NCBI RefSeq assembly: GCF_001028625.1
Contig: NZ_CP011805.1
Span: forward strand, 2,589,001-2,653,000
Reading direction: 5' to 3'
Length of the DNA stretch: 64,000 nt
DNA from: Pelagerythrobacter marensis
GTDB lineage: Bacteria > Pseudomonadota > Alphaproteobacteria > Sphingomonadales > Sphingomonadaceae
Below the pieces are notes generated by a model. That model saw nothing but the letters and a program-made list of their open reading frames with translations. It had not been told where the DNA came from and searched no databases. Within the stretch, counting starts at the first letter, position 1. Each line of letters opens with the position of its first letter. The position numbers were made by a program, and so were the translations under genes. Below are positions 47,645 through 56,061 of this stretch, piece after piece.

Positions 47645-50190
47645 GCAGGCGCGACCCCCTGGCCGAATACAATCGCAAGCGCGATTTCTCGAAGACCGCG
47701 GAACCGGCGGGGGAGCGCGCCGGGGGCGAAGGCGGCAGTCGCTTCATCGTCCAGAAGCACGCGGCCAGCCGCCTTCACTGGGATTTCCGGCTGGAAGCCG
47801 ACGGCGTGCTCAAGTCCTGGGCCGTGACCAAGGGGCCGTGTCCCGATCCCGACGTCAAGCGCCTGGCCGTGCGGACCGAGGATCACCCGATGTCCTACGC
47901 CGATTTCGAAGGCACGATCCCGAAGGGCGAATATGGCGGCGGCACGGTCATGCTGTGGGATCGCGGCACCTGGGCCCCGGTGGAAGGCAAGAGCTGGAAG
48001 GATATCGAAAAGGGCCACCTGCACTTCACTCTCGATGGAGAGCGGATGAAGGGCGAATGGCTGCTCGTGCGCATGAAGAAGAAGCCGGGTGAAAAGCGCG
48101 AAAACTGGCTCCTGCGCAAGATCGAAGACGAACATGCCGAACCCGGCGACACGCTGGTGGAGCGCGAGCTGACCAGCGTCCTGACCGGCCGCGCGATGGC
48201 GGAAATCGCCGCCGACAAGCAGGGCGAGCACTCGCTCGAAGGCAAGTCGGGCCGGGCATTCGCAAGGGAAATGGCCAAGGCGGGCGAAAACAACGCGAAG
48301 AAGGCGGCGAAAGCGAAGAAGAAGCCGGCGCGCAAGGGGGGCGCCGGCAAGCCACCGGCATTTCGCAAGCTGCAACTGGCCACGCTGGTCGATGCGGTGC
48401 CCGCGGGCAATGGCTGGATGCACGAGATCAAGTTCGACGGTTATCGCGCGCTGATCGCCGCTGCGGGCGGGACGGTGCGCGTCTATACCCGCAGCGGCAA
48501 GGACTGGAGCGAAAAGTTCGCCCCGCTTGCCCGCGCCTTCGCCGCGCTCGACCTGCCGGCCTGCCTGATCGACGGGGAGATCGTCGCTTACGATACCGCG
48601 GGCAATCCCGATTTCTCCTCGCTCCAGCGCGTGCTCAAGCGCGGGCACGGCGCGCAGGGGGAAAGCGACCGGCTCGCCTTCCATGGCTTCGACCTGCTCG
48701 AAGCCGATGGCGAGGACCTGACCGGCCTGCCCAATGTCGAGCGCAAGGAACGGCTGGAGGCGCTGCTCGAAGGGGTCGAGGCGCCGATCCACGTCGCCGA
48801 TCACGTGATCGGCGCGGGGGAGAAGCTCTACCGCGCGATGTGCGACGCGGCGCAGGAAGGGATCATCTCCAAGACGATCGACGCCCCCTATCGCGGCAGC
48901 CGGACGCGCAACTGGGTGAAGGTCAAGTGCACGCTGCGTCAGGAATTCGTGATCGTCGGATGGAAGGCGTCGAGCGCGAAAGGCCGCCCCTTCGCCTCGC
49001 TTCTGCTGGCCCAGCACGAAGGATCGGGCGAGGATGCGCGGCTCGTCTACAAGGGCAATGTCGGGACCGGCTTCTCGCACGAGACGCTGGAGGACATGGC
49101 GGCGAAGATGAAGCGGCTGGAGCGCAAGACGCCCCCGGTCGAGGTCGATCGCGCTTCCGCTCGCCAGGTCACCTGGGTGACGCCGAAACTGGTCGCGGAA
49201 ATCGCCTTCAGCGAATTCACCGCCGACGGCAATGTCCGCCACGGCAGCTTCCTCGGTCTGCGCAGCGACAAGGACGCGGACGAGGTCCGGCCGGAGAAGG
49301 CAGGCAGCGCACCTGACACCGGGGCCGCGCAGGACGTGGAGATATCGAGCCGCGAGCGGGTGATCTTCCCCGATGCGAAGTGCACCAAGGGCGATCTGGC
49401 CGATTACTACGCCGATGTCGCGCCGCTGATGCTGCCTTTCGCGGCCCAGCGCCCGGTCAGCCTGGTCCGCTGCCCCCAGGGGCGGGCGAAGAAGTGCTTC
49501 TTCCAGAAACATGACAGCGGATCGTTCGGCCCCCACGTCAGGCACGTGCCGATCGCGGAGAAGAAGGGCGGGACCGAGGACTATCTCTACCTGGAGGATG
49601 CCGCGGGCCTGCTCGCCTGCGTGCAGATGGGCACGATCGAATTCCACGGCTGGGCCGCGCGCAGCGGCGATGTCGAGCGGCCCGACCGGATGATCTTCGA
49701 CCTCGACCCGGACGAAGGGCTGGATTTCGCCGACGTGAAACAGGCCGCGGAGGACCTGCGCCGCAAGCTGGCCGATATCGGGCTGACCAGCCATGCCATG
49801 CTGACCGGTGGCAAGGGGGTGCACGTTGTCGTGCCGTTGACCCCCGGCCATTCGTGGGAGGTGCACAAGGATTTCGCCAGCCGCTTTGCCGAGGCGCTGA
49901 GCATGGCCGAACCCGATCGCTTCACCGCGACGATGAGCAAGGCGAAACGCAAGGGCAAGATCTTCATCGACTGGCTGCGCAACCAGCGCGGCAGCACCGC
50001 GGTCGTCCCCTATTCGGCGCGCGCGCGCGAAGGGGCGCCGGTGGCCGCGCCGATCGCCTGGGGCGAGTTGAAATCGTTCGGCGATGCCAAGCCGTTCACG
50101 ATCGCCGACGCGGCGAAGCTGCACGCGCGCGCGAAGTCGAAATCGCTCGCCGGGTGGGGCTTTGCCGAGCAGCGCCTGCCCGATATCTAG
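47641..50190 (+). CDS. ligD: Multifunctional DNA ligase LigD
   Basis: 849 residues from a GTG at 47641 that overlaps the MgtC-like stop. Domain order is phosphoesterase (FIVQKHAASRLHWDFRLE, DFEGTIPKGEYGGGTVMLWD; about 10-190), a Lys/Ala linker, ATP-dependent ligase (MHEIKFDGYRAL with nucleotidyl Lys264, LIDGEIVAYD; about 240-520) and primase-polymerase (IFDLDPDEGLDFADVKQ, TGGKGVHVVVPL, WLRNQRGSTAVVPYSAR; about 560-849). PE-LIG-POL order is the pseudomonad/alphaproteobacterial arrangement, unlike mycobacteria. With Ku it repairs double-strand breaks end to end. Confidence 0.96.
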   Translation: MSRRDPLAEYNRKRDFSKTAEPAGERAGGEGGSRFIVQKHAASRLHWDFRLEADGVLKSWAVTKGPCPDPDVKRLAVRTEDHPMSYADFEGTIPKGEYGGGTVMLWDRGTWAPVEGKSWKDIEKGHLHFTLDGERMKGEWLLVRMKKKPGEKRENWLLRKIEDEHAEPGDTLVERELTSVLTGRAMAEIAADKQGEHSLEGKSGRAFAREMAKAGENNAKKAAKAKKKPARKGGAGKPPAFRKLQLATLVDAVPAGNGWMHEIKFDGYRALIAAAGGTVRVYTRSGKDWSEKFAPLARAFAALDLPACLIDGEIVAYDTAGNPDFSSLQRVLKRGHGAQGESDRLAFHGFDLLEADGEDLTGLPNVERKERLEALLEGVEAPIHVADHVIGAGEKLYRAMCDAAQEGIISKTIDAPYRGSRTRNWVKVKCTLRQEFVIVGWKASSAKGRPFASLLLAQHEGSGEDARLVYKGNVGTGFSHETLEDMAAKMKRLERKTPPVEVDRASARQVTWVTPKLVAEIAFSEFTADGNVRHGSFLGLRSDKDADEVRPEKAGSAPDTGAAQDVEISSRERVIFPDAKCTKGDLADYYADVAPLMLPFAAQRPVSLVRCPQGRAKKCFFQKHDSGSFGPHVRHVPIAEKKGGTEDYLYLEDAAGLLACVQMGTIEFHGWAARSGDVERPDRMIFDLDPDEGLDFADVKQAAEDLRRKLADIGLTSHAMLTGGKGVHVVVPLTPGHSWEVHKDFASRFAEALSMAEPDRFTATMSKAKRKGKIFIDWLRNQRGSTAVVPYSARAREGAPVAAPIAWGELKSFGDAKPFTIADAAKLHARAKSKSLAGWGFAEQRLPDI

Positions 50191-50243
50191 GGGCTGCGGT
50201 TCGCCTTGCCCGCGATGCCGGGCACAGGTACGCTTGTGCGTGA

Positions 50244-51383
50244 ATGATCGGCCGCAAACTTTCCGCCTGGCAGCGTGCCGGGCTGCTCGACGAGCAGACG
50301 GTCGTGGCGATCCGCGCGTACGAGGCTGACCATGCGCGCCCGCTGGCGCTGTGGGCCGCGATCGGCATCGGTGCACTGGCCATCGGCCTCGGGCTGGTGT
50401 CGGTGGTCGCCGCGAACTGGGAGGATATTCCCGGCCGCCTGCGCCTTGCCGTCCATTTCGCCGCGCTCGCCGGACTGGCCGCCCTGCTCTGGCGCGTGCC
50501 GCGCGCGCGCGCGGACGACCGCCCCTGGATGCAGGAAGCCGCGCTGTTCGTGTTCGGCGTGCTCGGCCTCACTTTCTTCGGCCATCTCGGCCAGGTCTAT
50601 CAGACCAGCGCGCCGCTGTGGCAGCCGCTGTCGCTGTGGCTGGTGCTGTTCGGCCCGGTGCTTCTGCTGCGCGGGTCGAGCTGGCTCACCGCGATCCTGT
50701 TCGCCGGCGTTATCGTGTGGGCGAGCTGGGGCTTTGCCGATCCGGTGCGGACGCAGTTCGGCGCGGACAGGCGCCCCGATGTCGTGATCGGGCTGACGAC
50801 CGCGCTGCCGGTCCTGCTCGCGCCGCTGGGCGCCTGGATGCGCGAGCGCGATGCGCGGGACGGTTTCTGGTGCAGGCTGGAACAGCTCGGCTTCGCTTAT
50901 GCGATCGGCTGTGCCTCGCTGGTCGCGGTGGCAAGCGGATTTGGCGAGATGGACGGCGACGGGCTGTTCTCCTTCGGTGCCCAGATGGCCCAGGTTATCG
51001 TCGGCCTCGCCGCCGCGGCGCTGCTGGTCGGCGCGCGGCGCGGCAGGTCGGGGCAGGCGCTGGGCGGGGCGGTCGCCGGCGCGGCGTTGACGATCCTGCT
51101 CAGCCGCATGATCGGCGACAGCCAGCTTGCGGCGGGCATCCTGTTCATGGCGCTGTGGGTCGGCGTTGCGCTGGCCGCGCTCTACGGCGGGTGGCGGGGC
51201 GTGTTCCAGCTCGCGGTTGCGGCAGTGGCGGTGCGGCTGGTGATCCTCAGCTTCGAACTGGCGAGCGACCTCCTGACCAGCGGCTTCGGCCTGATCCTTG
51301 CCGGGCTTCTGATCTTCGGCATTGCCTGGGCCGCGGTGCGGCTGTCGCGCCGCCTCGCTCCGGAACGGGGGGAAGGGGCATGA
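50244..51383 (+). CDS. DUF2157 multi-spanning membrane protein
   Basis: 379 residues: a short cytoplasmic N-terminal helix typical of DUF2157 (LSAWQRAGLLDEQTVVAIRAYEADH) followed by about ten hydrophobic helices (ANWEDIPGRLRLAVHF after the first one). Function is not known. It overlaps the GDYXXLXY protein gene by four bases (ATGA), and this pair recurs in many proteobacteria as I recall, so they likely act together in the membrane. Confidence 0.85.
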   Translation: MIGRKLSAWQRAGLLDEQTVVAIRAYEADHARPLALWAAIGIGALAIGLGLVSVVAANWEDIPGRLRLAVHFAALAGLAALLWRVPRARADDRPWMQEAALFVFGVLGLTFFGHLGQVYQTSAPLWQPLSLWLVLFGPVLLLRGSSWLTAILFAGVIVWASWGFADPVRTQFGADRRPDVVIGLTTALPVLLAPLGAWMRERDARDGFWCRLEQLGFAYAIGCASLVAVASGFGEMDGDGLFSFGAQMAQVIVGLAAAALLVGARRGRSGQALGGAVAGAALTILLSRMIGDSQLAAGILFMALWVGVALAALYGGWRGVFQLAVAAVAVRLVILSFELASDLLTSGFGLILAGLLIFGIAWAAVRLSRRLAPERGEGA

Positions 51384-51898
51384 GGCGGCCATTCGCCCTG
51401 GCCGCGGCGCTGGCGCTTCCGCTCGCGGGGCTCGGGCTGAGCTGGGCGGCGGCCGAATATACCTCGCGCCAGGGAACCGTGTGGCACGTGCCGATCACCG
51501 GATACGACCCGCGCGACATCCTGCGCGGGCACTACGTGATCTATACGTATGACTGGCCCGGCCTCGAAACCGCGGCGCGCGACCGGCAGTTCGGGGACAC
51601 GCTGTGCCTGGAAGGGAATGCGCCGCACCTGACGCGCGCATTCCCGCCGCAAGGGCGGCCCTGCGCGGCCTTCGTCACCGCGCGCGGGGGATGGAACGAT
51701 CCTGAAGGCGGGCTGGCGAGCGGGCGGCTCTATGTTGCGCAGGAGCGTGCGACCGAGTTGGAACGTCGGCTGGCCGATCCCGCCCTGCAGGGCATGGTGC
51801 GCATCCGCGTGCGCGAAGACGGCCACCTCACCCCGCTCGACATCACCTTCCGCGAACGTGATGGTGAGGCGGCGCAGACGACACGGAACGAACGCTAG
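51380..51898 (+). CDS. GDYXXLXY-family membrane-anchored protein
   Basis: 172 residues: one N-terminal membrane helix (FALAAALALPLAGLGLSWAAAEY) and an extracytoplasmic domain. The region DPRDILRGHYVIYTY is the family motif that gives GDYXXLXY proteins their name, with His in place of the usual Asp. VRIRVREDGHLTPLDITF is a second strand-rich block. Function unknown; it follows DUF2157 with overlapping codons. Confidence 0.8.
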   Translation: MRRPFALAAALALPLAGLGLSWAAAEYTSRQGTVWHVPITGYDPRDILRGHYVIYTYDWPGLETAARDRQFGDTLCLEGNAPHLTRAFPPQGRPCAAFVTARGGWNDPEGGLASGRLYVAQERATELERRLADPALQGMVRIRVREDGHLTPLDITFRERDGEAAQTTRNER

Positions 51899-51910
51899 CG
51901 CTTCTGCCGG

Positions 51911-52271
51911 TTCCCCGCGAAGGCGGGGGTCTCAGGCCGCAGGCGTTTCGCCCGATAGCATGAGACCCCCGCCTGCGCGGGGGATCACATTGGAGAGGTG
52001 GTGCGGGCAGCTTTCGTCGTCATCGGCATCGCGAGAAGTGCTGCCCCTGCAATGAGTTCCTGCGAAAGCAGGAACCCAGGCCCAGCCACAACGCCCGCCA
52101 TCATGGGCCCCTGCTTTCGCAGGGGATCACCGCGCCCGAAGACTGATCGCGAAGACCGATGCTTCGCCCCGCCCCACCCGTCATGCTGAACTTGTTTCAG
52201 CATCCATCGCGCCGCCCGGCTCCGCCCACGCGGGAGGAGAAATGGGCCCTGAAACAAGTTCAGGGTGACGG
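51911..52271. repeat. Array of three palindromic repeat doublets (REPIN-like) in the 428-bp gap before ftsK
   Basis: Three inverted pairs lie in tandem. Pair 1: 51911-51937 (CCCCGCGAAGGCGGGGGTCT) and 51962-51989. Pair 2: 52055-52082 (TTCCTGCGAAAGCAGGAACC) and 52103-52130. Pair 3: 52180-52206 (TCATGCTGAACTTGTTTCAG) and 52244-52271. Each copy is itself a small hairpin and each pair can fold into a larger one. Such elements are scattered in sphingomonad intergenic regions. No gene is seen in 51899-52326. Confidence 0.85.
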
Positions 52272-52326
52272 TTTCAAGGGTGCGAACGTCGCTCCGCGCC
52301 AGCCCATCACGCGGCGACATCGCGGG

Positions 52327-54681
52327 CTAGATCGGGTTGCCGTCCTGGTCGCGGAAGATCTCGCGGCGGCCGACGTGGTTGGCGGGGCCGACCAGCCCTT
52401 CTTCCTCCATCCGTTCGATCCACTTGGCCGCGGTGTTGTAGCCCACGCCCATCTGGCGCTGGAGCCACGATCCGCTGGCCTTCTGGTTTTCAAACACGAT
52501 CTGGCAGGCCTGGCGGTACTTGCGCTCTTCGGGATTGTCGCTCGCGGTCAGTTCGTCGTCGAAGCTGAAGCCGCCGTCCTCCGGCTCCTCGGTCACGGCG
52601 TCCACATATTCGGGCTTGCCCTGGCCGCGCCAGTGTTCGGCCACGGCCTCGACTTCCTCGTCCGAGACGAAGGGGCCGTGGACGCGGACCATCGCGCCGG
52701 AGCTGGGCTTGTAGAGCATGTCGCCCTTGCCCAGCAGCTGTTCCGCGCCCTGTTCGCCCAGGATCGTGCGGCTGTCGATCCGGCTGGTGACGTTGAAGCT
52801 GATCCGTGTCGGCAGGTTGGCCTTGATCACGCCGGTGATGACATCGACCGAGGGGCGCTGGGTCGCCATGATCAGGTGGATGCCCGCGGCGCGCGATTTC
52901 TGGCTCAGCCGCTGGATCAGGACCTCGATCTCCTTGCCGACGGTGACCATCAGGTCGGCCAGCTCGTCGACGATCAGCACGATCTGCGGCAGGGGGGTGT
53001 AATCGAGCTGCTCCTCCTCGAACAGTTCCTCCCCCGTTTCGGGATCGAACCCGGTCTGGACCCGGCGGCCGAGCGGCTTGCCCTTGGCGATCGCGGCCTT
53101 CACCCGCTCGTTGAACGAATGGATGTTGCGCGAATTGATCGAGCTCATCATCCGGTAGCGCCGCTCCATCTCCTCCACCGCCCACTTGAGCGCGCGGACC
53201 GACTTGTGCGGCTCGGTCACGACTTGCGACAGCAGGTGCGGGATATCGTCGTAGCTTTTCAGCTCCAGCACCTTGGGATCGATCAGGATCAACCGGCATT
53301 CGTCGGGCGTGAAGCGATAGAGCAGGCTCAGCAGGATGCAGTTCAGCCCGACCGACTTGCCCGACCCGGTCGTGCCCGCCACCAGAAGGTGAGGCATGGC
53401 CGCGAGATCGGCGACGATCGGTTCGCCCGCGATATCCTTGCCCAGGATGATCGGCAGGCTCCCCTTGGCATTGGCGAAGGCTTCGCACGCGGCCAGTTCC
53501 TTGAACGCGACCATCTGGCGGTGCGCGTTGGGCAGTTCGATCCCCATCACCGTCTTGCCTGGAATGGGGGAGACGCGGGCGCTGATCGCGCTCATGTTGC
53601 GGGCGATATCTTCGGCCAGGCCGACCACGCGGCTGGCCTTGATCCCGGGCGCGGGCTCCAGCTCGTACATCGTCACCACCGGGCCGGTGCGCACGGCGGT
53701 GATCTCGCCCTTCACATTGAAATCGTCGAGCACGGTTTCGAGCAGGCGCGCATTGCGTTCCAGCGCCAGGCGGTCGAGCTTGGGGCCCTTGTCGGTCGGC
53801 GGTTCTTCCAGAATGTCGAGGCTGGGCAGCTCGAACGCGGCGAACATGTCGCGCTGTTTCGCCTTGTCGAGCTTGGCCGGGCGCGGTGGGGCACTGCGTT
53901 CGGCGATTTCGGGCGCGCGGCGCGGCGCGCTGCGTTCCTCGCGCTGTTCGGCCGTTTCCGGCGCGGTATCGCTTTCCACACTGACTTTCGCCGCGCGTTT
54001 GGGACGCGGCAGGAAGGGCACATTGTCCGCCGAAATTCCCGGCGCGCGGCGGAGGAAGCCGGGCAGGGTCAGGAGCGCGCGCCAGTCGATCGCGAAAACG
54101 CGGGTGACCAGCGCAATTCCGCCAGCCAGGCAGGCGACGGCCATCGCCAGAATGGCCCAGCCGCGTCCGCCCTCGGGCAAGCGACTGGCGAGCGTCTCAA
54201 TCGCGCCGGCGCCCAGCAGGCCGGCGATCCCCCCGCTCGACGCGGGCAGCGATCCGCCGGGACCGTCGAACGCCAGCGAAAGGACGCTGGAGAGCAGGAT
54301 CATGGCCAGCAGCAACATGCCGACCGGGCGCAGCCAGTGGGTGTCGGTATCGCGGTCTTCCTCCTCCACATCGCGCCACAGCTTGCGCGCGCCGACGTAG
54401 AGCAGGGGAAGCAGGAAGATGGCCGAGATGCCGAAAGCGAACAGGACCCGTTCGGCCGCCCAGGCGCCACTGGTGCCCATCCAGTTGCCGACATCGTTGC
54501 CGGCCGCCGCGGTCGAAGGGCTGGGGTCGGTCTGGGTATAGCTGACCAGTGCGAGCGTGAGGAACAGCGCGCAGGCGAACAGAATGCCCGCCCCCGCCAT
54601 CTGCGCGGCGCGGCGCAGGCTGCGCCGGAAAGTGGCGCGCCAGTCGGTGGTCGGCGATTTTGTGGCCGCGCGAGTGGCCAT
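52327..54681 (-). CDS. ftsK: DNA translocase FtsK
   Basis: 784 residues. Four N-terminal membrane helices (about 28-50, 80-100, 120-140, 175-195) are followed by a short linker and the alpha, beta and gamma domains. Walker A is AGTTGSGKSVGLN, Walker B IVLIVDELADLM, and AGIHLIMATQRPSVDVITGVIKANLPTRISFNVTSRIDSRTILGEQGAEQLLGKGDML is classic. The gamma domain (CQIVFENQKASGSWLQRQMGVGYNTAAKWIERMEEEGLVG) reads KOPS to orient the motor. It coordinates chromosome segregation with division. Confidence 0.96.
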   Translation of the reverse strand: MATRAATKSPTTDWRATFRRSLRRAAQMAGAGILFACALFLTLALVSYTQTDPSPSTAAAGNDVGNWMGTSGAWAAERVLFAFGISAIFLLPLLYVGARKLWRDVEEEDRDTDTHWLRPVGMLLLAMILLSSVLSLAFDGPGGSLPASSGGIAGLLGAGAIETLASRLPEGGRGWAILAMAVACLAGGIALVTRVFAIDWRALLTLPGFLRRAPGISADNVPFLPRPKRAAKVSVESDTAPETAEQREERSAPRRAPEIAERSAPPRPAKLDKAKQRDMFAAFELPSLDILEEPPTDKGPKLDRLALERNARLLETVLDDFNVKGEITAVRTGPVVTMYELEPAPGIKASRVVGLAEDIARNMSAISARVSPIPGKTVMGIELPNAHRQMVAFKELAACEAFANAKGSLPIILGKDIAGEPIVADLAAMPHLLVAGTTGSGKSVGLNCILLSLLYRFTPDECRLILIDPKVLELKSYDDIPHLLSQVVTEPHKSVRALKWAVEEMERRYRMMSSINSRNIHSFNERVKAAIAKGKPLGRRVQTGFDPETGEELFEEEQLDYTPLPQIVLIVDELADLMVTVGKEIEVLIQRLSQKSRAAGIHLIMATQRPSVDVITGVIKANLPTRISFNVTSRIDSRTILGEQGAEQLLGKGDMLYKPSSGAMVRVHGPFVSDEEVEAVAEHWRGQGKPEYVDAVTEEPEDGGFSFDDELTASDNPEERKYRQACQIVFENQKASGSWLQRQMGVGYNTAAKWIERMEEEGLVGPANHVGRREIFRDQDGNPI

Positions 54682-54773
54682 TGCGATTCCCCTGATGTGA
54701 GCGGACAGTATGAATCCTCGGCGACTCTGCCGTCAAGCGACCTTCGGCGGATCGGGCCGGCGCCCGGCGCGCA

Positions 54774-55307
54774 TCATACCAGACCGTCGATCGCTGCCCA
54801 GCGCTGCCAGTCCAGTTCCAGCGCGCGAGCGGCGGTCATTCCGCCCAGGGCGATGACCGGCATCCGCGCCCGTGCGGCGAGCGCGCGGAAACGCATCGGG
54901 CCCAGAGTGGGGGCATCCGGGTGCGAGCGGGTCGGAAAGACCGGAGAGAGGGTGACGGCATCGGCCTCGATCGCGTTCGCCGCCTCGATCCCGCGCGCAT
55001 CGTGCGCGGTGGCGATCCGCAGCCGCCCCTCGCCCGGGCCGATCCGCCGCGCCGGCCCGTAGAGTCCGTGCGCCCCCCACAGGCGCGCCTCGCCCGCGCT
55101 GCCGGACAGGACCACGCGGTGCCCGCATTCGTGCGCGATCTGCGCCAGCACCGCATATCGCGCGCGGCGCGGTTCCGGGGCGAGGTGATAGTGACGATAG
55201 ATGAAACCCGAACCTTCCGGCAGCGATCGCAGGGCCTGTTCCAGCCGCGCGTCGTTGCGCGCATCGGACAGCAGCCAGAGGTTGGGGAGGGTATGGTTTC
55301 GCTGCAC
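54774..55307 (-). CDS. TenI-like (thiamine-phosphate synthase family) protein
   Basis: 177 residues from a GTG at 55307: LPNLWLLSDARNDARLEQALRSLPEGSGFIYRHYHL begins a small TIM barrel. ADAVTLSPVFPTRSHPDAPTLGPMRFRALAARARMPVIALGGMTAARA matches the C-terminal half of ThiE/TenI (the SPVFPT and ALGG motifs). Several ThiE catalytic residues are lacking, so it may be a TenI-type aromatase or a paralogue without thiamine function. It is divergent from the YggS gene with 22 bp between starts. Confidence 0.8.
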   Translation of the reverse strand: MQRNHTLPNLWLLSDARNDARLEQALRSLPEGSGFIYRHYHLAPEPRRARYAVLAQIAHECGHRVVLSGSAGEARLWGAHGLYGPARRIGPGEGRLRIATAHDARGIEAANAIEADAVTLSPVFPTRSHPDAPTLGPMRFRALAARARMPVIALGGMTAARALELDWQRWAAIDGLV

Positions 55308-55329
55308 GGGGTCGCTATAGCGCCTTGCG

Positions 55330-55992
55330 ATGAAAAACCCAGATACCCCCCTGCAACAGGTCCGCGAACGCATTGGCCGCGCGTGCAAGGTCGCGCGCCG
55401 CGATCCCGCCGACGTGACCCTGGTTGCCGTGAGCAAGACGCACCCTGCCGAGGCGATCGAACCGCTCCTGCGCGAAGGGCAGCGGGTCTTTGGCGAAAAC
55501 CGGGTGCAGGAAGCGCAGACCAAGTGGCCCGCGCTGCGCGAGGCCTGGCCCGATGCCGAAGTGCATCTGATCGGCCAGCTTCAGTCGAACAAGGCGGAAG
55601 ACGCGGTGGCCCTGTTCGACTGCATCCATTCGCTCGACCGGCCCAGCCTGCTCAAGGCGCTGGTCAAGGCGATGGACCGGGCGGGCAAGCGGGTCCCGTG
55701 CTTCATCCAGGTCAACGTGGGCGAGGAAGATCAGAAGGGCGGGTGCGCGCCGGGCGATCTCGCCGGATTCATCGCCCGCGCCCGCGATGCGGAAATCCCG
55801 CTCGCCGGGCTGATGTGCATTCCGCCGCTGGACATAGAGCCGGCGCCGTTCTTCGCATTTCTCGACAAGCTGGCGCGCGACAACGGGCTGACGGGCAGGA
55901 GCATGGGGATGAGCGGCGATTACGAAACCGCCGTGATGCTGGGCGCCACCCATGTGCGCGTTGGCACCGCGCTGTTCGGCGCGCGGGGCTGA
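55330..55992 (+). CDS. YggS-family pyridoxal phosphate homeostasis protein (PLPBP)
   Basis: 220 residues of the fold-type III PLP proteins: VTLVAVSKTHPAEAI with PLP Lys36, GENRVQEAQTKWPAL, HLIGQLQSNKAEDAV, CFIQVNVGEEDQKGGC, GLMCIPP, and SMGMSGDYETAVMLGATHVRVGTALFG. PLPBP keeps free PLP at safe levels and affects amino-acid metabolism, without a known catalytic step. The transcript ends at the terminator at 56012-56037. Confidence 0.94.
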   Translation: MKNPDTPLQQVRERIGRACKVARRDPADVTLVAVSKTHPAEAIEPLLREGQRVFGENRVQEAQTKWPALREAWPDAEVHLIGQLQSNKAEDAVALFDCIHSLDRPSLLKALVKAMDRAGKRVPCFIQVNVGEEDQKGGCAPGDLAGFIARARDAEIPLAGLMCIPPLDIEPAPFFAFLDKLARDNGLTGRSMGMSGDYETAVMLGATHVRVGTALFGARG

Positions 55993-56011
55993 ACGCGGCA
56001 CACGCAAAAAG

Positions 56012-56037
56012 AAAGGGGCGCCGGTGAGCGCCCCTTT
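56012..56037. terminator. Bidirectional terminator between yggS and the TonB receptor
   Basis: AAAGGGGCGC (56012-56021) and GCGCCCCTTT (56028-56037) form a perfect 10-bp stem with a 6-base loop. T-rich sequence flanks both sides (TTTCCGTTT on plus, TTTCTTTTTG on minus), so it can end both convergent transcripts. Confidence 0.9.
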
Positions 56038-56061
56038 CCGTTTCAAACCGGCAGTGGCGGA

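Noticed and set aside
47404..50376. A 990-codon open frame on the minus strand across ligD, and many similar long antisense frames elsewhere (for example 473-1861 plus, 36108-38477 plus).
   Set aside because: GC-rich codon usage leaves antisense frames without stops. These frames show no family motifs, no signal peptides or plausible starts, and each lies opposite a gene with clear conserved motifs.
51911..52271. The repeat array as CRISPR.
   Set aside because: The repeats are inverted doublets of three different sequences, not identical direct repeats with constant spacers, and no cas gene is present.
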